From Tropicibacter alexandrii (GTDB taxonomy: Bacteria > Pseudomonadota > Alphaproteobacteria > Rhodobacterales > Rhodobacteraceae): a DNA stretch of 64,000 nt. The notes beneath the pieces were generated by a model. That model was not told where the DNA came from, ran no database searches, and worked only from the letters and a program-made list of their open reading frames with translations. The stretch covers positions 124,001 to 188,000 of the forward strand of contig NZ_RCTZ02000001.1 in assembly GCF_003667315.2 (NCBI RefSeq), in the 5' to 3' direction. The translations under genes were made by a program, and so were the position numbers. Numbering within the stretch: position 1 is the stretch's first letter; each line of letters opens with the position of its first letter. Below are positions 19,401 to 27,578 of this stretch, in pieces.

Positions 19401-20425
19401 ACCGGGCGCTGGTTTTCGGTCGGGACCATCTGCGCCTGCGCGCGCGACAGGCCCGAGACCGACCACGGCATGGTCTGCGCCTCATACTGGGTCTGCTCGA
19501 CCTTGGGTTGGATGGTGCATTCGCCACAGCGCAGGTCATCGCCGAACCAGCTGACCACAAGCGACGCGGAACGGCAGTTCGGGGCCTCTTCGACCAGTTG
19601 GTCGAGCGAGGTGTTGAAATCCGGCTCTTCGGAGGGTGAGTTGACGTTGACCACGGCCTTGCCGTTCTTGCCCGCGCCAAAGATCCCGTTCGGATCGGCG
19701 CTGTAGGTCATGTAGACCGGCTGGGTTGCCAGCGCGTATTCGCCCGTGCCGGGGATCATCGCGACGCCCTGCACCGCTTGCGGCACGTCGTCAGAAGCGG
19801 CCTCGGGGCGGGTAACTTCGAAACTAAACTGCGGGACACGGTTGCCGAACCGTTCGAGATACATGTCCTCGATCACCACATAGGCGGTGCCGCGATAGGC
19901 GGGCACAAGGCCTGTGCCCTCGACCGCCTCGATCTTGGGGTCGGGCAACTGGTCGCTTGTGCCGCGATAGACCCGCATGTTCAGGTCCTTGACGGGGATT
20001 TCGGCGCCGTCGGCCCAGATGCGATTGACGGATGTGATCTCGCCCTCGCACAGCGCGATGGCGAGGCTGATCGAGTAGCTGTATTGCTTGATCTTGGGCT
20101 GAGGCGGAGCGCCCTTGCCACCGCCGCCACCCTTGGTCGAGACGTGTTCCTGAAACTCGGTCGACCAGATCACATGGCCACCGACGCGCATCCGGCCATA
20201 GACCTGCGCGATGGGCGCGCCTTCACCGGCGCCGGTCAGGCGGAACCGCTCGATCCGGCCCGTCTCGACGGTCTCCGCGCCTTGCCCCATAAGCCGCTGA
20301 TCCAGCATCCGCCCCATCGAGGCCCCGATGAACCGCCCGACGGCGGTCATCGACAGGCCCAGAACGGACCCGCCGATGGAACTGCCGATTGCCGCGCCTG
20401 CGGCGGAAAGAAGGATCGTCGCCAT
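16493..20425 (-). CDS. GTA gene 15: host-specificity/baseplate megatron with glycoside-hydrolase TIM-barrel-like domain
   Basis: The largest GTA protein (1310 residues), matching RcGTA rcc01698. It forms the tip of the tail that contacts the recipient. The N-terminal part has a Gly/Ala-rich segment (ATILLSAAGAAIGSSIGGSVLG). The middle carries the TIM-barrel-like region with PVYGGTPTDQSVIQSIRRMQDQGL, SEMRGLTQIR, KIGYAADWSEYFG and KPIWFTELGC. The C-terminal half has tail-tip beta domains. ATG 20425 is chosen; a GTG at 20428 is possible. It abuts the NlpC/P60 gene and ends the operon. Confidence 0.93.
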   Translation of the reverse strand: MATILLSAAGAAIGSSIGGSVLGLSMTAVGRFIGASMGRMLDQRLMGQGAETVETGRIERFRLTGAGEGAPIAQVYGRMRVGGHVIWSTEFQEHVSTKGGGGGKGAPPQPKIKQYSYSISLAIALCEGEITSVNRIWADGAEIPVKDLNMRVYRGTSDQLPDPKIEAVEGTGLVPAYRGTAYVVIEDMYLERFGNRVPQFSFEVTRPEAASDDVPQAVQGVAMIPGTGEYALATQPVYMTYSADPNGIFGAGKNGKAVVNVNSPSEEPDFNTSLDQLVEEAPNCRSASLVVSWFGDDLRCGECTIQPKVEQTQYEAQTMPWSVSGLSRAQAQMVPTENQRPVYGGTPTDQSVIQSIRRMQDQGLAVMYYPFILMDQMPGNGLTDPWSGFGEQAKLPWRGRITLSLAPGVEGSPDRTADAETEVAAFFGTASAADFAISGDNVTYSGPAEWSYRRFILHQAALCAAAGGVDSFCIGSEMRGLTQIRGTNGFPAVDALKALAAECRALLGPSVKIGYAADWSEYFGYHPQDGSGDLYFHLDPLWADVEIDFVGIDNYMPLADWRDGHTHADADWKSTYDIGYLQSNIEGGEGYDWYYNSPEARDAQRRTPITDGEHDEPWVWRYKDIRNWWQNRHFERVSGQRNDQPTDWQPRSKPIWFTELGCAALDKGANQPNKFLDPKSSESQLPHYSNGTRDEEMQRAYLRAMLGYWGDPQNNPQSDLYGGPMLDMTRAFVWAWDARPYPWFPGNADLWSDGANYRRGHWLNGRISGRSLASVVTEICNRVGLTRIDTSGLHGFVRGYVVPQVGDARRALQPLMLAYGFDAIERDGRVVFRMRDGQMPTDLTLADLALSDEIEGDLSETRAAEAEMAGRVRVGFVLADSDHQLASEETVLPDEQTHAVAETELSLALTRAEGRMTTERWLTEGRVSRDTLRFALPPSHLELGAGDIVRLPSKSGPTLARIDRVEVMEHQVIDAVRIEPDVYKPSSYGEDGATLRPFTPAVPVTPFFLDLPLVTGSEVEHAPHLALTAEPWPGSVAVYDAAQDADYALNSVFAARSVIGVTETPLLPGRSGMIDRGAPLQLRLASGTLQSIPDADLLAGGNLFAIGDGSPNNWELFQFRDVTLLSEDRWLVSHRLRGQLGSDALMQPVWPAGSIVVALDGAPAQIALAQAHRRINRHFRIGPAKRGYDDPTYTHVNHAFDGNGLRPYRPVHLRARDTGSDIEVRWTRRTRIDGDSWDLYDVPLGEDQETYLVRVQQGDTVIRETAVTTPDWTYPASQRSADSLTGAFQIAVAQISGRYGPGPFAITQIA

Positions 20426-20428
20426 CAC

Positions 20429-20860
20429 TCAATCTCCGTTTGGAAAGGCAAAGCGGGCCACGACCCGCCGCGCCCAAGGCGCGCTCAGCGCGCTTTCGAC
20501 CACCCCATGCCCCGAATAGGCATGGATGAAAGAGGCGTCGCGCCCGGTCCGCGCCTGCAGCCCCACATGTTTCGCAACCGACCCGTCGCGCATCCGGAAC
20601 AGCAGGACATCGCCCCGCGCAGCAAGTGCAACCGGTTTGACCAGAAGGTGCCGTTTGGCGGCTTGCCAGAGCCGCTCGTCACCCTGGGGTTCGGACCAGT
20701 CCATGCTGTAGGCCGGAACGGGTTCCGGCTCTGCCCCCAGCACCTCGCGCCAGACACCCCGCAGCAGGCCAAGGCAATCGCAGCCCGCGCCCTTGACCGA
20801 GGCCTGATGCACATAGGGCGTACCGATCCAGCCCCGTGCCACGTCGACCGCGCGAGTCAT
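20429..20860 (-). CDS. GTA gene 14: NlpC/P60 cell-wall peptidase
   Basis: A 143-residue peptidase of the tail tip that would cut peptidoglycan during DNA entry (rcc01697 family). The catalytic Cys lies in GAGCDCLGLLRG, and the His in KHVGLQ. This compact NlpC/P60 form is usual for phage and GTA tails. Its start overlaps the DUF2163 stop by 4 bases and its stop is adjacent to the megatron start. Confidence 0.93.
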   Translation of the reverse strand: MTRAVDVARGWIGTPYVHQASVKGAGCDCLGLLRGVWREVLGAEPEPVPAYSMDWSEPQGDERLWQAAKRHLLVKPVALAARGDVLLFRMRDGSVAKHVGLQARTGRDASFIHAYSGHGVVESALSAPWARRVVARFAFPNGD

Positions 20861-21741
20861 CGGCGGCTACCGCCGCCTGTGCGCTTGGACTGTGTGGGGT
20901 GGATGGTCATCCAGTCCTCTTCGGGGATGTCCGGAAATCCCTGAAAGTTCAGCACGTTGTTGAATTTCAGCCGACAGGTTTCAAACCGCTTGTCACAGCC
21001 TGCAGTGATCCGGATCGTGTCGCCGATCACCGGCTTGGCCCTGAGCGGCTCCCAGATATCGATATGGCGCAGGCCCGTCTCGTCGAACCGGTCACGCTTT
21101 ACCATGGCCGTCAGCCCCTGAGCCGCGCCGTCGAGGATTTCGACCCGACCGCGCGTGAACCAATCCGGCTCGAAACCGGTCTGCTTGCCAATGCCAAAGG
21201 CGCGATTGTCCAGAACCGAGGTCAGCGGCCCTTCGAAGACAAAGCCATTGGCCGCCAGATCAAAGCCACAGGCCGCATCGCCCAGCACGGCCGAACAGGG
21301 TTTTTGATAGACCCGCCCGACGGGGCGGTTCAGGGCTTCGGTCAGACCGCGCAGTTCCGCATGAAAGGCGCCTGCACCGCGCCGGATCTCGCCAATATGG
21401 CCGCGAAACATAACGCGCCGCGCGGTGACATCGGCCCAGTTGACCAGCCAAGCCACAACCTCGGCCCCGTCAAAGCGACCCGCCGCGATATCCTCTTCGC
21501 GGATCGCCGCATCGGACAGCGCGCCCATCGCTTCGGTGTTGTCGATGGACAAGCCCGTCGACTGGCTCAGGGCTTTGGCCGTGAGGCCGGTCTCTGCCTT
21601 GAAGACGATGCCGTCGAATTGCAGGTCGAGATCGTGATCGGTAAAGCCGTAGACCGTTCCGTCACGCCGCGTAACCGCCCAAGCGCGCGCCACCGTGCCG
21701 ATACCGTCGGCCAGGTGCGCATGAAGTGCCTCGGCGCCCAT
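20857..21741 (-). CDS. GTA gene 13: DUF2163 tail hub protein
   Basis: A 294-residue protein of the DUF2163 family, the hub of the GTA tail (rcc01696). Marks are VTRRDGTVYGFTDHDLDLQFDG near the start, VLGDAACGFDL in the middle, and the Cys-rich end GCDKRFETCRLKFNNVLNFQGFPDIP; in the RcGTA structure this protein is reported to carry an iron-sulfur cluster, which these cysteines would fit. Overlaps both neighbours by 1-4 bases. Confidence 0.92.
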   Translation of the reverse strand: MGAEALHAHLADGIGTVARAWAVTRRDGTVYGFTDHDLDLQFDGIVFKAETGLTAKALSQSTGLSIDNTEAMGALSDAAIREEDIAAGRFDGAEVVAWLVNWADVTARRVMFRGHIGEIRRGAGAFHAELRGLTEALNRPVGRVYQKPCSAVLGDAACGFDLAANGFVFEGPLTSVLDNRAFGIGKQTGFEPDWFTRGRVEILDGAAQGLTAMVKRDRFDETGLRHIDIWEPLRAKPVIGDTIRITAGCDKRFETCRLKFNNVLNFQGFPDIPEEDWMTIHPTQSKRTGGGSRR

Positions 21742-22373
21742 CAGACCCGCACCTCGACCACCGGTACGTCAGGCACTTGGCCTGCGCGGAAACTGGCGAC
21801 GCTGACATTGATGCGATCCGTGTCGAAGCGCACCGGCACGTCGAATTCGAAACCCACGCTGATCTCGGCATCCTTCAGAGGCGCCTCGACGAAGGTGATG
21901 ACACCGGTCTCGACATCGATTTCGAAATGGACGCCTTGCAGCATTTCCACGTCTTGAACCGCCGCGAGGATCGTACCCTGCACGGGCTTCTTGATCGGTC
22001 GGGCATAGCTTTGCGCACCGGACCGGTAGGTCTTGATCAGCTGAAAGCTCTTTGTGGCGCCATCGCCGCGCGCGATCACCTGATCGCCCGGCTGGACCTG
22101 TTTCGACGGCGGGCATGACTTGTAGTCGGCCCAGTCTTTCCAGCGAAAGCCGAACAGCTGTCCCTGCCGCGCCTCGAAGAACGAGATCAGCGCCTCGACA
22201 TCATCGAGCGATCGCAGACCGAGACCCGCGTCATAGCGCCTGCGCGAATGCGCCCAAGGTGTGTTGCGCTCTTCGTGGCCGCTGGTCAGCGTCACGATAT
22301 CCGTGCGCCGCTCGGGGCCGCCAATCGAGCCAAAGCTCAGATCGGCGGGAAATCTCACCTCGTGAAACGACAT
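21741..22373 (-). CDS. GTA gene 12: DUF2460 distal tail protein
   Basis: A 210-residue protein of the DUF2460/TIGR02217 family (rcc01695), which joins the tail tube to the hub. The start FHEVRFPADLSFGSIGGPERRTDIV and the stretch EERNTPWAHSRRRYDAG are characteristic. Located between the tape measure and hub genes as in other GTA clusters. Confidence 0.92.
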   Translation of the reverse strand: MSFHEVRFPADLSFGSIGGPERRTDIVTLTSGHEERNTPWAHSRRRYDAGLGLRSLDDVEALISFFEARQGQLFGFRWKDWADYKSCPPSKQVQPGDQVIARGDGATKSFQLIKTYRSGAQSYARPIKKPVQGTILAAVQDVEMLQGVHFEIDVETGVITFVEAPLKDAEISVGFEFDVPVRFDTDRINVSVASFRAGQVPDVPVVEVRV

Positions 22374-22394
22374 CTGTCCCTCCTTTCACTTGTG

Positions 22395-23051
22395 TCAGCG
22401 ATTGCGCGCGCCGCGGCTGAGTGCTTGGCTCATGCGGGCGGCGATCTGGCTTTGGCTGCGCTCGAAACTGCGCGCGTCGGGCGTCTGGATGTTCATCACC
22501 ACGGTCACACCCTGCCCGCCCCCGGCCGAGCGCACGCCCAGCTTGCCGTCCGGGCCACGGGTCAGCGGCATGATCGCCTCTGGCCCCGCCTCGCCCATCA
22601 GCCCTGTGCCACCGCGCATAGGGAAGGTCGTCGGGCCGGACACAACGCCGCCATTGGCGAAGGGCATGACACGCCCTTGGCTAAAGCTGCCACCATTGGC
22701 AAAGGGCGAATAGGCGCCGAACATGGACGACACACCGCTGGCCAGCATTCCGCCGATATGGCCAGCAACCGGCTGCACCGCGGCCTTCCAAGCCGCGTCG
22801 ATCATCGAGTTGGCCACCGTGCGCAGAGCATCGGACAGCTTCATGCCGTCCATCACCACGCCATCGATCGCCCGCGTCACACCCCGTGTCAGGGTGGATT
22901 CCAGCCGCTCGGCGCCCTTGCCGGTGGCCGAGAACGTCTCGTTGATGCGTTTGAGTTCGGCATCGAATTCTGCCGCCATGCTCACCGCGCCACCAAGCGA
23001 GGCTTCCAACGCCTCGACCTGTGCGCCCAAGTCATCCACTGTTCCGGCCAT
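22395..23051 (-). CDS. GTA gene 11: tail tape measure protein
   Basis: A 218-residue tape measure (rcc01694 family), short because the GTA tail is short. It begins with a predicted coiled coil (DDLGAQVEALEASLGGAVSMAAEFDAELKRINETF), has a central helical part, and ends with Gly-rich FANGGSFSQGRVMPFANGGVVSGP repeats and PLTRGPDGKLGV, which are typical of phage tape measures. ATG 23051 (MAGTVDDLG) has AAAGG upstream; ATG 23057 is also possible. Overlaps gene 10.1 by 20 bases. Confidence 0.9.
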   Translation of the reverse strand: MAGTVDDLGAQVEALEASLGGAVSMAAEFDAELKRINETFSATGKGAERLESTLTRGVTRAIDGVVMDGMKLSDALRTVANSMIDAAWKAAVQPVAGHIGGMLASGVSSMFGAYSPFANGGSFSQGRVMPFANGGVVSGPTTFPMRGGTGLMGEAGPEAIMPLTRGPDGKLGVRSAGGGQGVTVVMNIQTPDARSFERSQSQIAARMSQALSRGARNR

Positions 23052-23247
23052 CGTCATCACCTTTGCTTGCATCGGGGAAGGCCGCCATCAGCTCGTCGAG
23101 CCGCGACCGCCCCATGGATCTTGCTCCGCCCTCTTCGCCCAGCATCAGCCGCAGCTCTGCCGGCGTCAGGGCCCAGAATTCGCCGGGCGTCAGGCCGAGG
23201 CCGCGCATCCCGGCCTGCATCAGGGCAGGCCAGTCAAACCGGCCCAT
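23032..23247 (-). CDS. GTA gene 10.1: tail assembly chaperone (rcc01693 family)
   Basis: A 71-residue protein (MGRFDWPALMQAGMRGLGLTPGEFWALTPAELRLML...) of the TIGR02216 type, found in GTA and some prophage tails just before the tape measure. ATG 23247 is chosen because the family starts there; a longer in-frame start is the shadow of gene 10. It overlaps gene 10 by 14 bases and the tape measure by 20, as expected for a chaperone pair. Confidence 0.9.
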   Translation of the reverse strand: MGRFDWPALMQAGMRGLGLTPGEFWALTPAELRLMLGEEGGARSMGRSRLDELMAAFPDASKGDDDGRNSG

Positions 23248-23566
23248 TTGCCTGCTCCGGCAACATGAAGGCACGCGCCAGCAATTCCGCCGCCGCCCGC
23301 GCCGCCGCCATCGGGCCGCCCGCAATCTCGGCCTGCATAAGGTCGCCTGCGCGCCCCTGCCAGCCGCCGCCGCGCAAGCCCGCCACGATCAGCGCCAGCA
23401 CGTCGCGTGTGCTGAACCCGCCCGCCTCGAAGCGCTGAACCAGCGCGACCAGCGTGTCGCCGTCCAATGATGCCTCCAGCTCGGCCAACGCGCCCAGCGT
23501 CAGCCGCATCACGTGGGGCTGGCCATCGATGACCAGCTCCACCTCCCCCCGCCACGGATTGCCCAT
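23234..23566 (-). CDS. GTA gene 10: GTA tail assembly protein
   Basis: A 110-residue protein of the gene transfer agent gp10 family (rcc01692): MGNPWRGEVELVIDGQPHVMRLTLGALAELEASL. It lies between the tail tube and gene 10.1 and shares one base with the tail tube stop (TGATG). With gene 10.1 it occupies the position of the gpG/gpGT chaperones of lambda-like tails; this role is inferred from position. Confidence 0.9.
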   Translation of the reverse strand: MGNPWRGEVELVIDGQPHVMRLTLGALAELEASLDGDTLVALVQRFEAGGFSTRDVLALIVAGLRGGGWQGRAGDLMQAEIAGGPMAAARAAAELLARAFMLPEQANGPV

Positions 23567-23988
23567 CACGTCACCGGCTGCGCGGTGAAGGCCAGTTCGC
23601 CCGCCGAGGCCAGTGCGACCTCGTAGGTCGCCTCGCCATTGTGCGAGCCCGCATATTCGATGCTGGTCACCTGAAACTTGCCGCGCACCGTGCCGAAATC
23701 GGGGATGATCACCTGAAACTCCGGCGTCTCACCATCGAAGAAAATCTGCCGCGCGCGTTCGTCGGTATTGGCGTCCTTGAACACGCCCGAGCCGCTGATC
23801 GAGGCGGATTTCACGCCTGCACCGGCCAGCAATTCGCGCCAGCCGCCAGCGGAGTCCAGCGTCGTCACATCGACCTGTTCCGCGTTGAAGCTGACGCGCG
23901 TCGCACGCAGCCCCGCCATCGTCTCGAACTGACCGTCCCCGGTCAGATCCACCTTGATCAGAAGATCCTTGCCGTTCTGAGCACCCAT
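23566..23988 (-). CDS. GTA gene 9: major tail (tube) protein, TP901-1 family
   Basis: A 140-residue tail tube subunit (rcc01691 family). Family marks are the start MGAQNGKDLLIKVD, TRVSFNAEQVDVTTLDSAGGWRELL and the C-terminal YEVALASAGELAF. Subunits stack as hexameric rings to make the tail tube. Confidence 0.94.
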   Translation of the reverse strand: MGAQNGKDLLIKVDLTGDGQFETMAGLRATRVSFNAEQVDVTTLDSAGGWRELLAGAGVKSASISGSGVFKDANTDERARQIFFDGETPEFQVIIPDFGTVRGKFQVTSIEYAGSHNGEATYEVALASAGELAFTAQPVT

Positions 23989-24011
23989 CGTCTCACTCCT
24001 TCGATAAAAGG

Positions 24012-24419
24012 TCAGTTGTCTTCCACGCTCGCGCGGAAGGTCAGGTCGATGCGCCGCAGGCCGTCACGCTCGCGCGCGGCCTTGGCCTTGATGAACCACA
24101 GCCCCGCCAAGGACCCCCGCGACAGTGTCAGCGTAGCTCCGTCCAGCGCATCGCTGATCGCGCCCGCCGCTTCCTTGGCCGCCTGAAAGCCCGCCACTTC
24201 GGTCACGACGCTGACGACGAAGTCATGCACCGCGCCGCAGCCGGTCGAATGGTTCGCGCCGGTCACCGTCTCAGGACCAAGCGCCACGTAGGTGTCGGGC
24301 AAAGGCCCGGGTGGGGGCGCGTCGAAGACGTTGCTGCCGACCAGCCCCTGCAAAGCCGCATCCGCGACCAGTGCTTGGTAAACCGCCGCCTGCAGCGGTG
24401 CGGAAACCGCGTAAGTCAT
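24012..24419 (-). CDS. GTA gene 8: DUF3168 tail terminator
   Basis: A 135-residue DUF3168 protein (rcc01690), the ring that closes the head-proximal end of the tail. The start LQAAVYQALVADAALQGLVGSNVFDAPP and the stretch FVVSVVTEVAGFQAAKEAAGAISDAL fit the family. Overlaps the head-tail adaptor gene by 4 bases. Confidence 0.9.
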   Translation of the reverse strand: MTYAVSAPLQAAVYQALVADAALQGLVGSNVFDAPPPGPLPDTYVALGPETVTGANHSTGCGAVHDFVVSVVTEVAGFQAAKEAAGAISDALDGATLTLSRGSLAGLWFIKAKAARERDGLRRIDLTFRASVEDN

Positions 24420-24754
24420 ACCGCCAGCTCCTCTTCACATTGACAGGTCAGGTACAGGCCGCGTTCGTCCGCCTCGCTCACCGCGTCGACGCGAAAGACC
24501 CGTGGCCCCATGCGGAACCGCTGCCCCGGACGAGGACGGTTGCTGTGCCCGACTGGCGCCGCGCGCAGGGTAATCCGGTGGCCCGTCGCCGACACCGCCA
24601 CTGCCTCGCCCGAGACAAGCCGCCCCGTCCGCGCCGTGACCTCGCCCCAGACCGTGCCCAAGGGCGCCCAGGTCTCGATGAAGCCACCGGCCCCGTCGGC
24701 GATCCGCTCGGGCGTCTCCAGCAGCAGTTCCATGTTCAGACGCGGGGAACTCAT
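24416..24754 (-). CDS. GTA gene 7: head-tail adaptor (stopper)
   Basis: A 112-residue protein of the SPP1 gp16-like head-tail joining family (rcc01689): LLLETPERIADGAGGFIETWAPLGTVWGEV, TGHRITLRA, GPRVFRVDAV. It joins the connector to the tail terminator. Overlaps the gene 6 stop by 4 bases. Confidence 0.92.
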   Translation of the reverse strand: MSSPRLNMELLLETPERIADGAGGFIETWAPLGTVWGEVTARTGRLVSGEAVAVSATGHRITLRAAPVGHSNRPRPGQRFRMGPRVFRVDAVSEADERGLYLTCQCEEELAV

Positions 24755-25344
24755 GCGCCCAGCCCCAGCCGTACGGGACGGAAACGCGCAATCAGCGAGG
24801 TGACACCAAAAGGCATGCAGCCCTGGCTCAGCGCCGTCTCATCGCGGTATTCGTAATAGTGCGCCGCCAGCAGCAAAACCGCCTGTTGCAGGTCGGCCGG
24901 GATGTTGGCAAAGGCGGCCCCGAACCCCGCCGTCAATCGGATTTCTGCCGCGCCACCGGTCGGAATGGTCGGAAGCATTGCGCCCATCGGCGCCAGCTTC
25001 GGTTCAAAGGCATCCTTGACCAAGCGGTAACGCCCCGCATCGATCACGGTGGCCACGCCATAGGCATCGATGACGGCCAGCTCCGTGATCGCCGTCACCG
25101 GCGAGACCGGCAGAACCTGCGCATCGGTCGCGCGCCAATCCGCCAAGGTAATGACAAAGCCGCGTTCGATCAGCGCCTTGCCGGTGCGGGCCTCGATTGC
25201 CGCCATGGCGGCCCGCAAGAACGACCCGAGAACGGAATTCTGCACGTCATCCTCGGCAAAACCCGTGCCCAGCCTCAGGTGCCGCTTCAGCTCCGCCACC
25301 GGAAGGGCCACCTCGGGCACTTGTGTTTCTTCCACCAACATCAT
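24751..25344 (-). CDS. GTA gene 6: head-tail connector protein
   Basis: A 197-residue gp6-like connector (rcc01688 family): VAELKRHLRLGTGFAEDDVQNSVLGSFLRAAMAAIEARTGKALIER near the start and the helix LQQAVLLLAAHYYEYRDE at the end. It sits on the portal ring. A 158-bp gap with no recognised gene separates it from the capsid gene. Confidence 0.92.
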   Translation of the reverse strand: MMLVEETQVPEVALPVAELKRHLRLGTGFAEDDVQNSVLGSFLRAAMAAIEARTGKALIERGFVITLADWRATDAQVLPVSPVTAITELAVIDAYGVATVIDAGRYRLVKDAFEPKLAPMGAMLPTIPTGGAAEIRLTAGFGAAFANIPADLQQAVLLLAAHYYEYRDETALSQGCMPFGVTSLIARFRPVRLGLGA

Positions 25345-25502
25345 GTCTCTTCTCCGAAATCCCAGGTCCGCACCGCCCCGCCGGATGGCGGGTCGGGCGC
25401 GCGCTCCCCACGCTGCACGGGCGGAGGGACAGCTGGACAGCCAAGGCGCGCGCGCCCTCGGAGGGGTGGAAACCTGCCCCCACCCCTCGTCTCAGGCGCC
25501 TC

Positions 25503-26687
25503 TTACGAGGTCGCGCACTTCAGAAGCTTGATCGCGGCAAAGTCGCTCACGTCGCCGCCCACGCGCTTGGTGGCATAGAACAGCACGTGCGGCTTGGCCG
25601 AGAACGGGTCGCGCAGGACGCGCAGATCGGGACGCTCGGCGATGGTGTAGCCTGCACCGAAATCGCCAAACGCGATCGGAACGGTGCCGGTGCCGATATC
25701 GGGCATATCCTCGGCGATCAGCACCGGGTAGCCCAGCAGACGCGCCGGTTCAGCCTGGGCAAAGCCATCGGCCCACAGGTGACGACCGTCATTGTCCTTC
25801 AGCTTGCGCAGCGCGCCCGCGGTCTTGGAGTTCATGACAAAGGACGCACCCGCGCGGTATTGGGCCCCCAGCGCATAGACCAGATCGATCAGCTTGTCGC
25901 CGTCGCCGATATTGTCTGCCACGCCGGTAAAGACATAGCCCAGCGAACCCCAGGCCCAGGTGCTGTCTTCGACCTGGGTATGGTCGAGGATGCCGCGCGG
26001 CTTGTCGACGCCGTCGCCATTGATGAAGGCGGACGCTTCGGCGCGGGCGAACTTGTCGGCGATGCGCTTGGCCAGCCAGCCCTCGATATCGAACGCTGCG
26101 TCATCCAGCAGGCGCTGCGAGATCTTCGGCAGGGCGTTCAGCTCGTAGAGCGGGATCGAGATGCGCTCGATGGTCGGCGTGCCGGTCTCGGCGGTCGAGG
26201 AGGTCTCGTTCGCCCAACCTGCGCCGGTGTCGTTCTGGTCGACCAGCACGTCAAAGGACGAGGCCTCGACATTGACGACATTGGCGATGGCACGGATCGA
26301 CGCGGTCGAGGACAGCACGCCCTTGATGGTCTCGGCGGTCTGCGGATCGACCAGATAGCCGCCATCCGAGTTCACCGCGGTGTTCATCGACTTGCCTTCC
26401 AGCACGAGACCGCGCAGCGCGTCATCGTCACCCGAACGCAGGTAGGCATCGAAGGCCTTCTGATGGGTGCCGTCCAGTTCCGCGCTTGCGGTGGACAGTG
26501 CCGGGCGGCCCAGACGGGCGGATTTTTGATCAAGCATGGTCAGTCGCTCTTCCTGTTTGTTAAGCTTCTCTGAGAGGTCGGCCTGAAGGGCCTTGAAATC
26601 CCCGATCAGTCCCGCCATCGCGGCACTCACCCGGGCGACCGGGGACACGTCTTCCCCGGTCCGAGACTTGGTCTCGGTTGTGCTCAT
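25503..26687 (-). CDS. GTA gene 5: major capsid protein (HK97 fold)
   Basis: A 394-residue HK97-type capsid protein (rcc01687). The first 100 or so residues form the scaffold-like delta domain with a coiled coil (DFKALQADLSEKLNKQEERLTMLDQKSARLGRP) that the protease removes. The mature part begins near KSMNTAVNSDGGYLVDPQTAETIKG, with PKISQRLLDDAAFDIEGWLAKRIADKFARAEASAFINGDG and PVLIAEDMPDIG, all typical of GTA capsids. Confidence 0.95.
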   Translation of the reverse strand: MSTTETKSRTGEDVSPVARVSAAMAGLIGDFKALQADLSEKLNKQEERLTMLDQKSARLGRPALSTASAELDGTHQKAFDAYLRSGDDDALRGLVLEGKSMNTAVNSDGGYLVDPQTAETIKGVLSSTASIRAIANVVNVEASSFDVLVDQNDTGAGWANETSSTAETGTPTIERISIPLYELNALPKISQRLLDDAAFDIEGWLAKRIADKFARAEASAFINGDGVDKPRGILDHTQVEDSTWAWGSLGYVFTGVADNIGDGDKLIDLVYALGAQYRAGASFVMNSKTAGALRKLKDNDGRHLWADGFAQAEPARLLGYPVLIAEDMPDIGTGTVPIAFGDFGAGYTIAERPDLRVLRDPFSAKPHVLFYATKRVGGDVSDFAAIKLLKCATS

Positions 26688-26786
26688 CCTGATTTACCTT
26701 TCACTTGCCCCGCCGCTTTCGCGATACGCGGGCAGATCGGTTGCCCTGCCGCCCGGTTGCCCGGCAACGGCGATGAGTGGCGCGCG

Positions 26787-27338
26787 TCAGCCGCCCGCCA
26801 GGTTGCGGCGCATGTCCTCAAGGACCTCCGCCAATTCACGCCAGTCGCTGGCATCGGGCGCATCGCCCTTGGCCCCGACCCGCGCACTGGGCAGCATCGG
26901 GAAGGTCACCAAGGACACCTCCCAAAGCTCCAGTTCCGAAAGGAGCCGCTGCCCCTTGTCATTCTTTGCCGCCTTGACGGTGCGATAGCCGATCGACAGC
27001 CCGTCGATCGCGCCCGCCTCGATCAGCGCAGCGGCCTCGCGGCCCTTTTCCACGCTGGCCAGAATGCGGCCCTTCACGTACAGACCGCGCTCATCCTCGC
27101 GCACCTCGTCCCAGATGCCGATCGGCTGCGCCGGATCGTGCTGCCACAGCATCTTGACGCCGCGATTTTCTGCGGCGAGCTTTTGCAGGGACCGCGCATA
27201 GGCGCCCTTGGCCACCACATCGCCACCTTGATCGCAGGCACCGAACAGGCTGGCATAGCCTTCGATCACCGTGCCATCCTTGGCTTCGGTCACGGCCACA
27301 TCCGTGCCCAGCCGACAGAACTTGTGTTCCAGATCCAT
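26787..27338 (-). CDS. GTA gene 4: prohead protease (HK97 family)
   Basis: A 183-residue serine protease that cleaves the capsid delta domain during head maturation (rcc01686). Marks are VIEGYASLFGACDQGGDVVAKGAYARSL, LWQHDPAQPIGIW with the catalytic His, and AIDGLSIGYRTVKA with the catalytic Ser. ATG 27338 with GAGGAG upstream is preferred over TTG 27341. Confidence 0.94.
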   Translation of the reverse strand: MDLEHKFCRLGTDVAVTEAKDGTVIEGYASLFGACDQGGDVVAKGAYARSLQKLAAENRGVKMLWQHDPAQPIGIWDEVREDERGLYVKGRILASVEKGREAAALIEAGAIDGLSIGYRTVKAAKNDKGQRLLSELELWEVSLVTFPMLPSARVGAKGDAPDASDWRELAEVLEDMRRNLAGG

Positions 27339-27353
27339 CAATCGTCTCCTCGT

Positions 27354-27578
27354 TCACGGGGCCGCAGCCACGATCCCCTGAAAGGCCTGCGCCAGGATCA
27401 CCCCGACGACGCCGTAAACCGTCAGCCAAAGCCGCCGCTCCAGCCGCTCCATCAAGCCTTCGAGCCGCGTCAGCTGGGCTTCGAGCCGCTCGATATGCAG
27501 CTTTGATACGCGCTCATGGGCCTCCAGCCGCATCGCGGGAGCGCAGGCAAACGCCTCGCGCCTCAGCCGATCAGTCAT
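27354..27578 (-). CDS. GTA head formation protein, rcc01685 family
   Basis: A 74-residue protein between the portal and protease genes, the usual place of the rcc01685-type gene. It has a basic head, a coiled coil (RVSKLHIERLEAQLTRLEGLMERLERR) and one C-terminal membrane-like segment (LWLTVYGVVGVILAQAFQGIVA). Start ATG 27578 overlaps the portal stop by 8 bases. Confidence 0.88.
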   Translation of the reverse strand: MTDRLRREAFACAPAMRLEAHERVSKLHIERLEAQLTRLEGLMERLERRLWLTVYGVVGVILAQAFQGIVAAAP